From Deltaproteobacteria bacterium HGW-Deltaproteobacteria-18 (GTDB lineage: Bacteria > Desulfobacterota > Desulfovibrionia > Desulfovibrionales > Desulfomicrobiaceae), in assembly GCA_002841885.1 (NCBI GenBank), contig PHBE01000003.1, positions 146,592 to 210,591 of the forward strand: a stretch of DNA of 64,000 bases, given 5' to 3'. This document shows positions 29,855 through 38,104 of this stretch, piece after piece. Position 1 is the stretch's first letter; each line of letters starts with the position of its first letter. The position numbers were made by a program, and so were the translations under genes. Under the pieces are notes generated by a model that saw nothing but the letters and a program-made list of their open reading frames with translations, was not told the origin of the DNA and ran no database searches.

Positions 29855-29901
29855 ATCGATGGAAAAAAGACTCGATCAAAAAGGGCGGGGATGAATGATT
29901 G

Positions 29902-29940
29902 CGGGGCGGACCGTGGAATGCACGGCCCGCCCCGTTTGCG
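29902..29940. terminator. Hairpin between convergent zupT and the betaine operon
   Basis: CGGGGCGG (29902-29909) pairs with CCGCCCCG (29927-29934), with an inner CGTG/CACG extension. The plus-strand side is followed only by TTTGCGTTT, so termination is likely but weaker than a classic U-tract. It could serve both convergent units. Confidence 0.6.
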
Positions 29941-29941
29941 T

Positions 29942-30895
29942 TTACTTGCGGGATTCCAGCAGCTTCTGGAAAGCGGGAAGCCCGGGCTTGCCGTCCTTGG
30001 TGGTTACCCCTTCAAGCCATTTGGCCGCCATCTCGGGATGGGCCGCAACCCAGTCCAGAGCCGCGTCGCGGGCTTTCATTTCGGACTTTTCGTGCATGGT
30101 GACCATGATGGAGTTCATCATGGTTACGGGCACGACATAGTTCTTCAGAAAGCGGGTCACGTTCGGCATGTCTTCGGGAAGTCCCTTGCGCACGTTGGTG
30201 TAGACCGTGGCCGTGCCGTCATTGGGGCCGAAGGTTTCGTCAGTGCTGCCTGTGAGATAGGTCATGTCAATCTTTTCGTTCATGCTGTGCGGGGACCAGC
30301 CCAGAAAGACGATCCACTTCTGCTCGCGCATGAAGGCCTGCACCTGGGCCAGCATGCCCGATTCGCTGGAGGCGACCAGCTCGAATTTGCCAAGGCCGAA
30401 CATGTCAGTCTTGATCATGGACTCGATGATGTCGTTGCCGTCGTTTCCTTCCTCGATGCCGTAGATCTTCCACTCCAGCTTGTCGCCGAATTTGGCGATA
30501 TCCTTGAAATCTTTGAGGCCACCCGCGGCCACGTAGCTCGGCACGGCCAGGGTGTACTTGGCTCCGGTCATGTTCGGCACGAGCTGGATCACGTTGCCGG
30601 AGTCGAAATGCGGCCGCGCCACGCTCTCCATGGACGGCATCCAGTTGCCCAGGAACACGTCGGCCTCGCCCGTGGCCAGGGCCTGGTAGCAGATGGGCAG
30701 GGATGTCATCATGTTGGACGAGGTGTAGCCGAGGCTCTGCAGGATGGCCACGGCCAGCTCGCTGGTCACGGTGACGTCGGTCCAGCCGACGCTGGTGATG
30801 CGCACGTCTTCGCGGCTGGCCTGAGCCGGAGCGGTGAAAAGGGCCAGCAGCAGGACTAGGACCGGGATGGTTTTTTTCAGTGTGGCAATGGTCAT
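29942..30895 (-). CDS. Choline/glycine-betaine ABC substrate-binding protein
   Basis: A 317-residue periplasmic binding protein with a signal peptide (about 1-26, ending APAQAS). Its OpuAC/ChoX-type body has ITSVGWTDVTVTSELA near the start, ALATGEADVFLGNWMPSM and IVFLGWSPHSMN, where aromatic residues form the quaternary-ammonium box. AAGGGAG precedes the ATG at 30895. It is last in the operon after betB. No permease or ATPase gene follows, since zupT converges here, so partners must be encoded elsewhere. Confidence 0.9.
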   Translation of the reverse strand: MTIATLKKTIPVLVLLLALFTAPAQASREDVRITSVGWTDVTVTSELAVAILQSLGYTSSNMMTSLPICYQALATGEADVFLGNWMPSMESVARPHFDSGNVIQLVPNMTGAKYTLAVPSYVAAGGLKDFKDIAKFGDKLEWKIYGIEEGNDGNDIIESMIKTDMFGLGKFELVASSESGMLAQVQAFMREQKWIVFLGWSPHSMNEKIDMTYLTGSTDETFGPNDGTATVYTNVRKGLPEDMPNVTRFLKNYVVPVTMMNSIMVTMHEKSEMKARDAALDWVAAHPEMAAKWLEGVTTKDGKPGLPAFQKLLESRK

Positions 30896-30959
30896 GAGTA
30901 CTCCCTTGTTGAGTTGAAAGGCGGAGTGACACGGGGCCGGGACATCCCGGCCCTGCATG

Positions 30960-32435
30960 CTACACGCCGAACCAGCGGATCGGCCGTGCATTGTGGTTCT
31001 GGAAAATGTGCTTGACCTCGGTGTATTCCTCCAGGCCCATGCGGCCGAGCTCGCGTCCGAGTCCGGACTGCTTGTAGCCGCCCCAGGGAGCCTGGGTGAA
31101 ATAGACGTTGAAGTCGTTGACCCAGACCGTGCCGAAACGCAGGCCCGCCGACATGCGGCGGATGCGGTCCGGGTCGCGGGTCCAGAAACCGGCGGACAGG
31201 CCGTAGATCGTGCTGTTGGCTCGGGTGAGGGCTTCGTCTTCGGTAGAGAAACGCTCGATGGTGATGACCGGCCCGAAGACCTCCTCCTGCACGATGCGCA
31301 TGTCGTTGGTGCATTCCGTGAACAGGGTCGGCTCCACGAAAAAACCGTCCGCCAGGTCCGGATCCGCCGGGCGTTTTCCTCCCAGCAGCAGCTTCGCCCC
31401 TTCTTCATCGGCAATACGGATGTAGCTTTCCACCTTCTCGCGGTGCGCGGCGGAGATGAGGGGGCCCATCTGGGTGCCGTCCGTCATCCCGTCGCCGAGG
31501 CGGATTTTTGCCATGCGATCCTTGAGCGCATCGACCATGCGGTCGTGGATGCCGTCTTGCAGCAGGACGCGGGCTCCGGCGGAGCAGATCTGTCCGGCGT
31601 GAAAGAACACACCGTTCAGGATGTAGTCCAGGGCCGTGTCGAAGTCCGCGTCGTCGAAGATGATGTTCGGGTTCTTGCCGCCAAGTTCCAGGGCGACCTT
31701 CTTCACGTTTGCGGCCGCCGCACGCATGATGGTCTTGCCGGTCTCGATGCCGCCGGTGAAGGAGATGAGGTCGACGTCCGGGTTTTCGGCCAATTCCGCG
31801 CCCACCGTGGCGCCGGGGCCAAGCACCAGATTGACCACGCCTTCGGGGAATCCGGCCTCGGCGCAAAGTTCGGTGACCTTGATGGTGGTCAGGGGCGTGA
31901 TCTCGCTCGGCTTCATGACCACCGTGCACCCGGCGGCCAGGGCCGGAGCCAGTTTCCAGGCGGCCTGCAGCAGCGGGTAGTTCCAGGGCGAGATCTGGCC
32001 GCAGACACCCACGGGTTCCCGCACCACCATGCTCGTGGAATCCGGGACCGGGGAGGCGATGACCTCGCCCGCGTCCTTGTCCGCAAGCCCCGCATAGTAG
32101 CGGAAGATGCCCGCGATGTCGGCCATGTCCCAGCGGCTCTCTTCCAGGGTCTTGCCGGTATTCAATGTCTCGAGCCGGGCCAGTTCCTCGGCGTCGCGCT
32201 CGATCAGGTCCGAAAGGAGCAGCAGCTTGCGTCCGCGCTCAGGGCCAGAAGTCTTTGGCCACGGTCCCTTGTCGAAGGCACGCCGCGCCGCGTTAATGGC
32301 GTCACGGGCGTCCTCGCGGCCGCCTTCCGAAACCGTCGCGATGACGCCCTGGTCGAAGGGGTTGATGATGTCCCGCATGGCCGATGATTGGGCGCGGGTC
32401 CAGATGCCAGCGATGTGCATCATTTTCTCAGTCAT
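30960..32435 (-). CDS. betB: Betaine-aldehyde dehydrogenase
   Basis: A 491-residue NAD(P)+-dependent dehydrogenase oxidising betaine aldehyde to glycine betaine. Motifs are SPWNYPLLQAAWKLAPAL, the catalytic Glu in LELGGKNPNIIF and the catalytic Cys in HAGQICSAGAR. The ATG at 32435 overlaps the betA stop by 4 bp. Together with betA it converts choline to the osmoprotectant glycine betaine. A second in-frame ATG four codons later is possible. Confidence 0.95.
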   Translation of the reverse strand: MTEKMMHIAGIWTRAQSSAMRDIINPFDQGVIATVSEGGREDARDAINAARRAFDKGPWPKTSGPERGRKLLLLSDLIERDAEELARLETLNTGKTLEESRWDMADIAGIFRYYAGLADKDAGEVIASPVPDSTSMVVREPVGVCGQISPWNYPLLQAAWKLAPALAAGCTVVMKPSEITPLTTIKVTELCAEAGFPEGVVNLVLGPGATVGAELAENPDVDLISFTGGIETGKTIMRAAAANVKKVALELGGKNPNIIFDDADFDTALDYILNGVFFHAGQICSAGARVLLQDGIHDRMVDALKDRMAKIRLGDGMTDGTQMGPLISAAHREKVESYIRIADEEGAKLLLGGKRPADPDLADGFFVEPTLFTECTNDMRIVQEEVFGPVITIERFSTEDEALTRANSTIYGLSAGFWTRDPDRIRRMSAGLRFGTVWVNDFNVYFTQAPWGGYKQSGLGRELGRMGLEEYTEVKHIFQNHNARPIRWFGV

Positions 32436-34090
32436 TTCTTCTCCTTGGCCGCGGACTTTTCTCCGTGGCGGTAGAAGGGGGCGGTGTCGGGCGCCAGCGG
32501 CGTGTTGCCGAGGATCATGTCCGCCGCTTTCTCGGCGATCATCATCACCGGGGCGTAGATGTTGCCGTTGGTCACATAGGGCATGATCGAGGCGTCGACC
32601 ACGTGCAGCCCCTGCACTCCATGGACGCGCAGCTCGCTGTCGACCACGGCCATGTCATCGTATCCCATCTTGCAGGTGCAGCTCGGGTGGTAGGCGCTCT
32701 CGCCTTCGCGGGCCACGAAATCGAGGATCTCCTCGTCGGTCTGCACGTCCTCGCCCGGAGCCAGTTCCCGGCCGCGCAGGCTGTCGAAGGCGGGCTGGGT
32801 CATGATTTTGCGGGTCAGGCGGATGGCATCGACCCAGTCCTTGCGCTCCTGTTCCGTGGACAGATAGTTGAACAGGATGGACGGATATTCCTTGGGATCG
32901 GCGCTCTTGATCTTCACGTGACCGCGCACGTCGGTGTTCATGGGGCCGACGTGGACCTGGTAGCCATGGCCCTCGTTGGGGGAGGAGCCGTCGTAGCGAA
33001 TGGCGATGGGCAGGAAATGATACTGGATGTTCGGGTATTCGACCTGATCATTGCCGCGAATAAATCCGCCGGCTTCGAAATGGTTGGTGGCTGCCTCGCC
33101 GGTCTGACCGAAGAGCCATTTGAGGCCGATCCAGGGCTGATTCCACCACTGAAGTGCCGGGAACATGCTGACGGGCTTGGTGCAGGCGTACTGCACGTAG
33201 AGCTCCAGATGGTCCTGCAGGTTCTCGCCCACACCCGGCAGGTCGTGAACCACGGGGATGCCGAGTTCGCGCAGTTCCGCCCCGTTGCCGATACCGGAGA
33301 GCTGCAGCAATTGCGGGGAATTGATGGCCCCGCCGCAGCTGATTATCTCGCCGCCGTTGACGCGGTGCATGCGGCCGAGGCGTTCGTATTCGACGCCCAC
33401 GGCGCGGGTACCTTCAAAAAGAATGCGATGAGCCGTGGCCTTGCACTTGACGGTCAGGTTGCGCCTGTTCTTGACGGGATGGACGTAGGCCCGGGCCGCG
33501 TTCCAGCGCCGGCCGCGATAGGTGGTGCGGTCGAATTTGCCGAATCCTTCCTGCTGGTAGCCGTTGACGTCGGTCAGGGGATATCCGGCCTCCTGTACGG
33601 CCTGGAAAAAGGCGTCGAAGAGCGGATTGTCGCAATCCGGGCTGGTCAGATACAGGGGGCCTGAGCCGCCCTGGTACTCGTCCGCGCCCTTTAGCCGGTA
33701 TTCGAAGCGCTTGAAGTAGGGCAGGCAGCGTGCATAATCCCAGTTTTCAAGACCTTCTTCGCGGGCCCATTTTTCATAGTCCATGGCGTTGCCGCGGATG
33801 TGGATCATGCCGTTGATGCAGCTCGATCCGCCGAGCACCTTGCCGCGCGGCTGGTAGATGCGCCGGTTGTGCATGTGCGGTTCCGGCTCGGATTCGTACC
33901 ACCAGTTGTAGGTCTTTCCGGCCAGGGGGTAGGTCAGGGCAGCGGGCATGTGGATGCGGAAATCAAGGCGGAAGTCGGGCAGCCCCGCTTCGAGGACTAG
34001 GACGCTGGTTTTGGGATTGGCACTCAGGCGGTTGGCCAGGACGCTGCCGGCGGAGCCGCCGCCGACAATGATGTAATCATAAAATTTCAT
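32432..34090 (-). CDS. betA: Choline dehydrogenase (GMC flavoprotein)
   Basis: A 552-residue FAD enzyme oxidising choline to betaine aldehyde, with electrons passing to the membrane chain. The N-terminal dinucleotide site YIIVGGGSAGSVLANRL, the GMC signature GKVLGGSSCINGMIHIRG, and the C-terminal region YHPSCTCKMG and VVDASIMPYVTNGN are complete. Length fits BetA (about 550). It lies 32 bp after the GntR-type regulator gene and overlaps betB. Confidence 0.95.
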   Translation of the reverse strand: MKFYDYIIVGGGSAGSVLANRLSANPKTSVLVLEAGLPDFRLDFRIHMPAALTYPLAGKTYNWWYESEPEPHMHNRRIYQPRGKVLGGSSCINGMIHIRGNAMDYEKWAREEGLENWDYARCLPYFKRFEYRLKGADEYQGGSGPLYLTSPDCDNPLFDAFFQAVQEAGYPLTDVNGYQQEGFGKFDRTTYRGRRWNAARAYVHPVKNRRNLTVKCKATAHRILFEGTRAVGVEYERLGRMHRVNGGEIISCGGAINSPQLLQLSGIGNGAELRELGIPVVHDLPGVGENLQDHLELYVQYACTKPVSMFPALQWWNQPWIGLKWLFGQTGEAATNHFEAGGFIRGNDQVEYPNIQYHFLPIAIRYDGSSPNEGHGYQVHVGPMNTDVRGHVKIKSADPKEYPSILFNYLSTEQERKDWVDAIRLTRKIMTQPAFDSLRGRELAPGEDVQTDEEILDFVAREGESAYHPSCTCKMGYDDMAVVDSELRVHGVQGLHVVDASIMPYVTNGNIYAPVMMIAEKAADMILGNTPLAPDTAPFYRHGEKSAAKEKK

Positions 34091-34122
34091 GTTGTATCCT
34101 TTGAGATTAGGGTTGCCCCGCT

Positions 34123-34887
34123 TTAGGAATCGTCGGGCGAAACACGGGGGGATGAGGACGCCGCTGCACGCTCATTCAGGCAGGATCTGAGCATGGCGTA
34201 ATGGTAGCCGATGAGGCTCCGGGCACGCAGGGGGTCGTTTTCGGCAATGGCGCGGGCGGTTTCGGCCCAGTTGGCTGCAGTGCGCTCGCGGTACACCGGG
34301 GTATCGTACAGGGTGTAGTCATGGGAGCTGAACCCTCGTTGCAGCGCCTGCATGATCCACTCGAAAATAGGGTTGCCGGCCATGCCGGCCAGGGCCAGAT
34401 TGAGGCCTCGGTCCAGATGACCGATCCTGTCTGCGTCGTGGTTTTTCTGCCTGAGGCAGGCCTCGAACTCTTCGGCCATGGACACCATGGCCTGTTTGGC
34501 TTCGGCCGAGCCTCGGGCAATGGCCAGGAGGGCCAGGGTCTGGTCCACGCTTTCGCGGAATTCGATGAGGGCCGAAGGCGCGACATCGTGCTGCTTGAGA
34601 AAGAGGGCCAGGGATTCCCCGATGCTGACCATGCCGACCTTGCACACGTACGCTCCGCCCTTGACGCCCTTGCGGATGTCCAGGAGCCCTTTTTGTTTGA
34701 GCGCCCGTAGAGCCTCGCGGATTGCGCCGCGTCCGGTGCCGAACTGCTGCTGCATCTCGCGTTCGCTGGGTAGACGCTCTTCGGGTGCCAGGCGCCCGGC
34801 CAGGATGGCAGCCTCGATCTGCAAGGCGACATCTTCACTGGCCCGTCCGGCTTTGGCCGGAAAGAAGAGGGGTTCGGAGGCTGTCAT
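34123..34887 (-). CDS. GntR-family regulator, FadR subfamily
   Basis: A 254-residue regulator: winged-helix domain (about 18-85, with LPSEREMQQQFGTGRGAIREALR) and a helical FCD ligand domain (about 95-235) with the metal-site His and Asp residues typical of this group. It is the first gene of the betaine operon, in the place where enterobacteria have TetR-type BetI. Three operator-like dyads lie upstream of its start, one immediately before it, indicating autoregulation. The inducer is unknown; choline is a reasonable guess. Confidence 0.88.
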   Translation of the reverse strand: MTASEPLFFPAKAGRASEDVALQIEAAILAGRLAPEERLPSEREMQQQFGTGRGAIREALRALKQKGLLDIRKGVKGGAYVCKVGMVSIGESLALFLKQHDVAPSALIEFRESVDQTLALLAIARGSAEAKQAMVSMAEEFEACLRQKNHDADRIGHLDRGLNLALAGMAGNPIFEWIMQALQRGFSSHDYTLYDTPVYRERTAANWAETARAIAENDPLRARSLIGYHYAMLRSCLNERAAASSSPRVSPDDS

Positions 34888-34898
34888 TGGTAGTACCT
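34888..34898. promoter_or_regulatory. Operator-like site 1 (TGGTAGTACCT)
   Basis: The TGGT-n3-ACC dyad abuts the regulator start codon. It matches the T-GT-n3-AC-A layout recognised by FadR-subfamily proteins and recurs twice upstream. Confidence 0.55.
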
Positions 34899-34960
34899 TT
34901 TGGTGTTTTTTTGCGCAAAATAAGGGAAAAAAGAGCTGTAAAGTTCTTTTTTGCCGTGAA

Positions 34961-34971
34961 TGGTAGGACCT
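34961..34971. promoter_or_regulatory. Operator-like site 2 (TGGTAGGACCT)
   Basis: This second copy of the TGGT-n3-ACC dyad is 73 bp upstream of site 1, a whole number of helical turns (about seven) and compatible with looping or cooperative binding. Confidence 0.55.
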
Positions 34972-35024
34972 TTTTGCCTAAATAGGACTGGGGTGTCAAC
35001 CCGGTTGGCGGAAAAAGTGGGAAA

Positions 35025-35043
35025 AGGTCGGACCATTTGGTCC
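35025..35043. promoter_or_regulatory. Operator-like site 3 with an overlapping dyad
   Basis: AGGTCGGACCA (35025-35035) matches the same pattern. It overlaps a perfect GGACCA-TT-TGGTCC dyad at 35030-35043. The site is just past the end of the neighbouring broken gene. Confidence 0.5.
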
Positions 35044-35238
35044 GCAGGAAGGCTCAGGAATTGTCTGCGGCGCGGCCCATGCGCCTGTCCAGGCGGGCGC
35101 GGGTCATGCGTTCGGAGAGGCCGCCTTCTTCGATGAGGGCTTTCTCAAGCTGCCTGATTTGCTGGTCAAGCAGGTAGTTGGTCTGGTGAATGAGGCAGAT
35201 GAGGATGTTGGCTACGGTTTCGGGTGGGCGGGATTGAA

Positions 35239-35255
35239 TATAGGTCCTATAGGTC
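35239..35255. repeat. 17-bp TATAGGTC repeat, coding copy
   Basis: TATAGGTCCTATAGGTC lies inside the four-helix gene, where it encodes the linker SYETYRTYIQ. An identical copy begins at 35638 just upstream of that gene. Confidence 0.75.
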
Positions 35256-35468
35256 TCATAGGACGTATTTTTTTGGCTGCCCAGTTTGCGGACGAACATG
35301 GCCTCTTTGCTGGACTTGTGCCAGAGCGTGTGTCCGCGCACTCTGAGGTAGTCGCGGTAATCTTCAAGCAGCTCTTCCATGCTGGCGCGGGCAACGATGA
35401 TCAGCTTGATTTCGCTTTTCCTGGATGTCGCCGAGGCCATGCAACCCTTGATGATGTTCTGCTTGCCA

Positions 35469-35504
35469 GACCGCACCGTGGACCATCTGGTCCACGGTGC
35501 GGTC
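35469..35504. repeat. Perfect 36-bp palindrome at the frameshift
   Basis: A 17-base arm (35469-35485) and its exact reverse complement (35488-35504) flank a 2-base centre. The arms include CCGCACCGTGGACCA. The break between the two frames of the four-helix gene lies inside the arm nearer 35469. Confidence 0.9.
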
Positions 35505-35637
35505 GCGTCTGTGCATGAAGCGGTCGCATAAACACACCGTGCCGTCATAGACTATGACGGCCTTGCGGTAGGAAAGGAGTTCTTCGTAGGCGCCGTGTTT
35601 GGGGATGAAGTGCTGCGTCATTGCGCAGCGTTTTTAC

Positions 35638-35680
35638 TATAGGTCCTATAGGTCGTCGGACCTATAGGACCTGTTTTTTT
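35638..35680. repeat. TATAGGTC inverted repeat with T-run
   Basis: AGGTCCTATAGGTC (35641-35654) and its exact complement (35659-35672) form a 14-bp stem with a 4-base loop, followed by GTTTTTTT on the plus strand. No rightward gene precedes it, so a terminator role is doubtful. On the minus strand it sits between glnA and the broken gene. The left arm extends to a 17-bp match with 35239-35255. Confidence 0.75.
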
Positions 35681-37026
35681 CACAGTCTGGGTAGGTACTT
35701 TTCCAGCTCGTAATTCGTCACTTGCGAGCGATACTGGTCCCATTCCACACGTTTGTTGGCCAGGAATTTGGTGAAGATGTGGTCGCCCAGGGCCTCGCGG
35801 ATCAAGGCGCTGTTTTCCATGGCTTCGAGGGCTGTCTCCAGGCTGCCCGGGAGGCTTTCGATCCCGCGATCCCGGCGTTGCCCGGTGGTCATGATGTAGA
35901 TGTCCTCTTCAACGGGTTCGGGCAGGGTGTAATTTTCCTCGATGCCCTTGAGGCCGGCGGCGAGCATGCAGGCAAAGGTCAGGTAGGGGTTGCAGGCCGG
36001 GTCCGGTGAACGCAGCTCCACGCGGGTGGCGGCCTCCTTGCCGGGCTTGTACATGGGCACGCGGACCAGGGTGGAGCGGTTGCGTCGCGCCCAGGCGATA
36101 TTGGTCGGGGCTTCGAAGCCGGGCACCAGGCGCTTGTAGGAGTTGACCCACTGGTTGGTGATGGCCGTGAATTCCCTGCAGTGCTTGAGCAGCCCCGCAA
36201 TGTAGGCCTTGGCCTCGCGGCTCAGGTGATGGTCGCCGTCGGCGTCGTAGAAGAGATTGCGGCCGTTCTTGAACAGGGACTGATGCACATGCATGCCGCT
36301 GCCGTTTTCACCGTACAGGGGCTTGGGCATGAACGTCGCGTAGCAGCCGTTCTGGCGTGCGATCTCCTTGACCACCACGCGGTAGGTGATGGCCGTGTCC
36401 GCCATCTTCAGGGCATCGGCGTAACGCAGGGCCAGTTCATGCTGGCTGGGCGCAACTTCGTGATGTCCGTATTCCACGGGAATACCCATGGAGCGCAGGC
36501 ACGAGATGATCTCGCGGCGGATGTCCCCGGCCAGGTCCAGGGGCGGGGCGTCGAAATAGCCGCCCGCGTCAAGGGGCTTTGGAGACGACGAGCTCTCGAA
36601 CAGAAAAAATTCCAGTTCAGGGCCGACATAAAAGGAATAGCCCTTGCTCGCTGCGGCCTGCAGGTTCCGTTTGAGGCAATGGCGGCTGTCCCCGGCAAAG
36701 GGGGTGCCGTTTGGCTCCAGGATGTCGCAGAACATGCGCGCGATGGGAGCTGCGGTCTGCCGCCAGGTGACCAGCTGGAAGGTGGCCGGGTCCGGGATGG
36801 CGATCATGTCGCTTTCTTCAATTCTGCAAAATCCTTCCAGAGACGATCCGTCGAACCCCATACCCTCCTCGAAGGCCGCCTCAAGTTCGCCGGGCAGGAC
36901 CTGAAAGCTTTTCAGGGTTCCAAGCACATCCACGAACCAGAACTGGACCAGCTCGATCTTGTGTTCGCGCACGGCTTTGACGACATCGTCGGAATTCTTG
37001 CAGTTGAAGATGGGAAATTCGGGCAT
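35680..37026 (-). CDS. glnA: Type I glutamine synthetase
   Basis: A 448-residue enzyme joining ammonia to glutamate with ATP. Visible are FDGSSLEGFCRIEESDM (substrate loop), GPELEFFLF with metal-ligand Glu, HHEVAPSQHE and NGSGMHVHQSLF. The length and the absence of the long C-terminal region with an adenylylation Tyr put it in the GSI-alpha group (about 440-450 residues) rather than the adenylylated GSI-beta form, so control by GlnE is unlikely. The start at 37026 follows AGGAACACCC. Confidence 0.93.
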   Translation of the reverse strand: MPEFPIFNCKNSDDVVKAVREHKIELVQFWFVDVLGTLKSFQVLPGELEAAFEEGMGFDGSSLEGFCRIEESDMIAIPDPATFQLVTWRQTAAPIARMFCDILEPNGTPFAGDSRHCLKRNLQAAASKGYSFYVGPELEFFLFESSSSPKPLDAGGYFDAPPLDLAGDIRREIISCLRSMGIPVEYGHHEVAPSQHELALRYADALKMADTAITYRVVVKEIARQNGCYATFMPKPLYGENGSGMHVHQSLFKNGRNLFYDADGDHHLSREAKAYIAGLLKHCREFTAITNQWVNSYKRLVPGFEAPTNIAWARRNRSTLVRVPMYKPGKEAATRVELRSPDPACNPYLTFACMLAAGLKGIEENYTLPEPVEEDIYIMTTGQRRDRGIESLPGSLETALEAMENSALIREALGDHIFTKFLANKRVEWDQYRSQVTNYELEKYLPRL

Positions 37027-37333
37027 GGGTGTTCCTCCGCAGCATGATGTTTGGCTGCGCGGAACCTAGCAAAGAGAGGGGCGGTTGTCTTGTTTTTGAG
37101 GACCGATTTGCAAAATTGGAAAATCATCGCCCGATGAGAATGATTTGTCCCACACAAATGCGGATTGGATGACAGGGCAATACCCGTAGGGGCAGACCTA
37201 CGTGTCTGCCCTCCCCGGTCCGCCCTGCCCGGTTTCGCGAATGCGGAATACATGGCGGCCACGCAGGGGCGAAGAAGGGCAGACGCGCAGGTCTGCCCCT
37301 ACGGCCGTGTGGATCGTCGGTAATGGGCGGTGT
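37027..37333. other. Gap between glnA and trpA
   Basis: This 307-bp gap holds the glnA promoter side (AT-rich, about 37080-37160) and a REP-like inverted repeat described separately. No coding frame is convincing. No intrinsic terminator with a U-tract follows trpA. Confidence 0.6.
37184..37304. repeat. REP/BIME-like element
   Basis: A 15-bp terminal repeat (CCGTAGGGGCAGACC at 37184-37198) is exactly inverted at 37290-37304. Each end also folds alone as a hairpin GGGCAGAC/GTCTGCCC. The 121-bp unit has no ORF. The layout is that of a bacterial REP doublet or a small non-autonomous mobile element; only one copy is in the window. Confidence 0.75.
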
Positions 37334-38104
37334 TCATTCCTGGCATGCCGCCAAAAATTCATCCACGGCTGCCAGGCCTTTCGAATCCATCAGATTGATG
37401 ATGTGGCTGCCGATCACGGCCACGTCGGCAAGACCGTCCAGCATTCTTACATGCTCGGGGCTCGATATGCCGAAACCGGCGGCAATGGGCAGGCCGGCCT
37501 TCTTCTTCAGGTTTCGGACATAATCAACGCCGGCCTGATCAAGGCTGGCTCCGGCTCCGGTGATGCCGACCTTGAGGGTCGTGTACAACAGGCCCGAGGC
37601 GCGACTCAGGATGGCGTCCAGACGTGGGCCTTTCGTGTCCGGCGAAATGACCATGACCGGGTGCAGCCCCTGCTCGCGTGCGGCTCCGGCGTAGTCGCCA
37701 TCTGCCTCGTCCCAGGACAGGTCGGGCAGGATCAGGCCGCTGGCCCCGCTCTGGCTGGCTTTTGCCATGAACGCTTCTTGCCCCATGGCGAAGGGGATGT
37801 TGGCGTAGGTCATGAACATGAACGCAACTTCCGGCAGCTCCTTTGAAAGGGCCGCGCAAAGTTCGAAACAGTGCGCGGGCGTGATCCCGGCGTCCAGAGC
37901 GGCCTGATTGGCGCGCATGATGGTCGGCCCGTCGGCCAGGGGGTCGGTGAAGGGGATCTGAATTTCGACAAGTTTCACTCCGCGGCGGGCCATGAGCCGG
38001 ATCAGGTCGGCATTCGCGTCCAGATTCGGGTATCCGCCCACCACGTGGGTCATGAGCTGGATGCCGGTGGCATCACGCAGGACCCGGTCGATATTATTTT
38101 CCAT
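37334..38104 (-). CDS. trpA: Tryptophan synthase alpha subunit
   Basis: A 256-residue TIM barrel cleaving indole-3-glycerol phosphate to indole, which tunnels to TrpB. The catalytic Glu is in [16 protein letters not shown] and the catalytic Asp falls in [11 protein letters not shown]. The phosphate site [10 protein letters not shown] follows. It is the last gene of the superoperon and overlaps trpB by 11 bp. Confidence 0.96.
   Translation of the reverse strand: MENNIDRVLRDATGIQLMTHVVGGYPNLDANADLIRLMARRGVKLVEIQIPFTDPLADGPTIMRANQAALDAGITPAHCFELCAALSKELPEVAFMFMTYANIPFAMGQEAFMAKASQSGASGLILPDLSWDEADGDYAGAAREQGLHPVMVISPDTKGPRLDAILSRASGLLYTTLKVGITGAGASLDQAGVDYVRNLKKKAGLPIAAGFGISSPEHVRMLDGLADVAVIGSHIINLMDSKGLAAVDEFLAACQE

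Larger units (their letters stand above)
35054..35621 (-). pseudogene. Four-helix-bundle suffix-domain protein, frameshifted
   Basis: Two reading frames together make one protein of the four-helix-bundle group related to 23S rRNA intervening-sequence proteins. The first 47 residues (from ATG 35621, MTQHFIPKHGAYEELL to DRTVDQMV, ending near 35480) continue in another frame from RSGKQNIIKGCMAS (Arg codon at 35473) to the stop at 35054. Only 7 bases separate the two parts where family proteins, from memory, have three residues, so the break looks like a 2-base loss. It falls inside a perfect 36-bp palindrome. The function of the intact protein is unknown. A programmed frameshift is not excluded. 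Confidence 0.7.

Noticed and set aside
30957..32387. A 476-codon plus-strand frame across betB
   Set aside because: It is antisense to an intact aldehyde dehydrogenase with catalytic residues.
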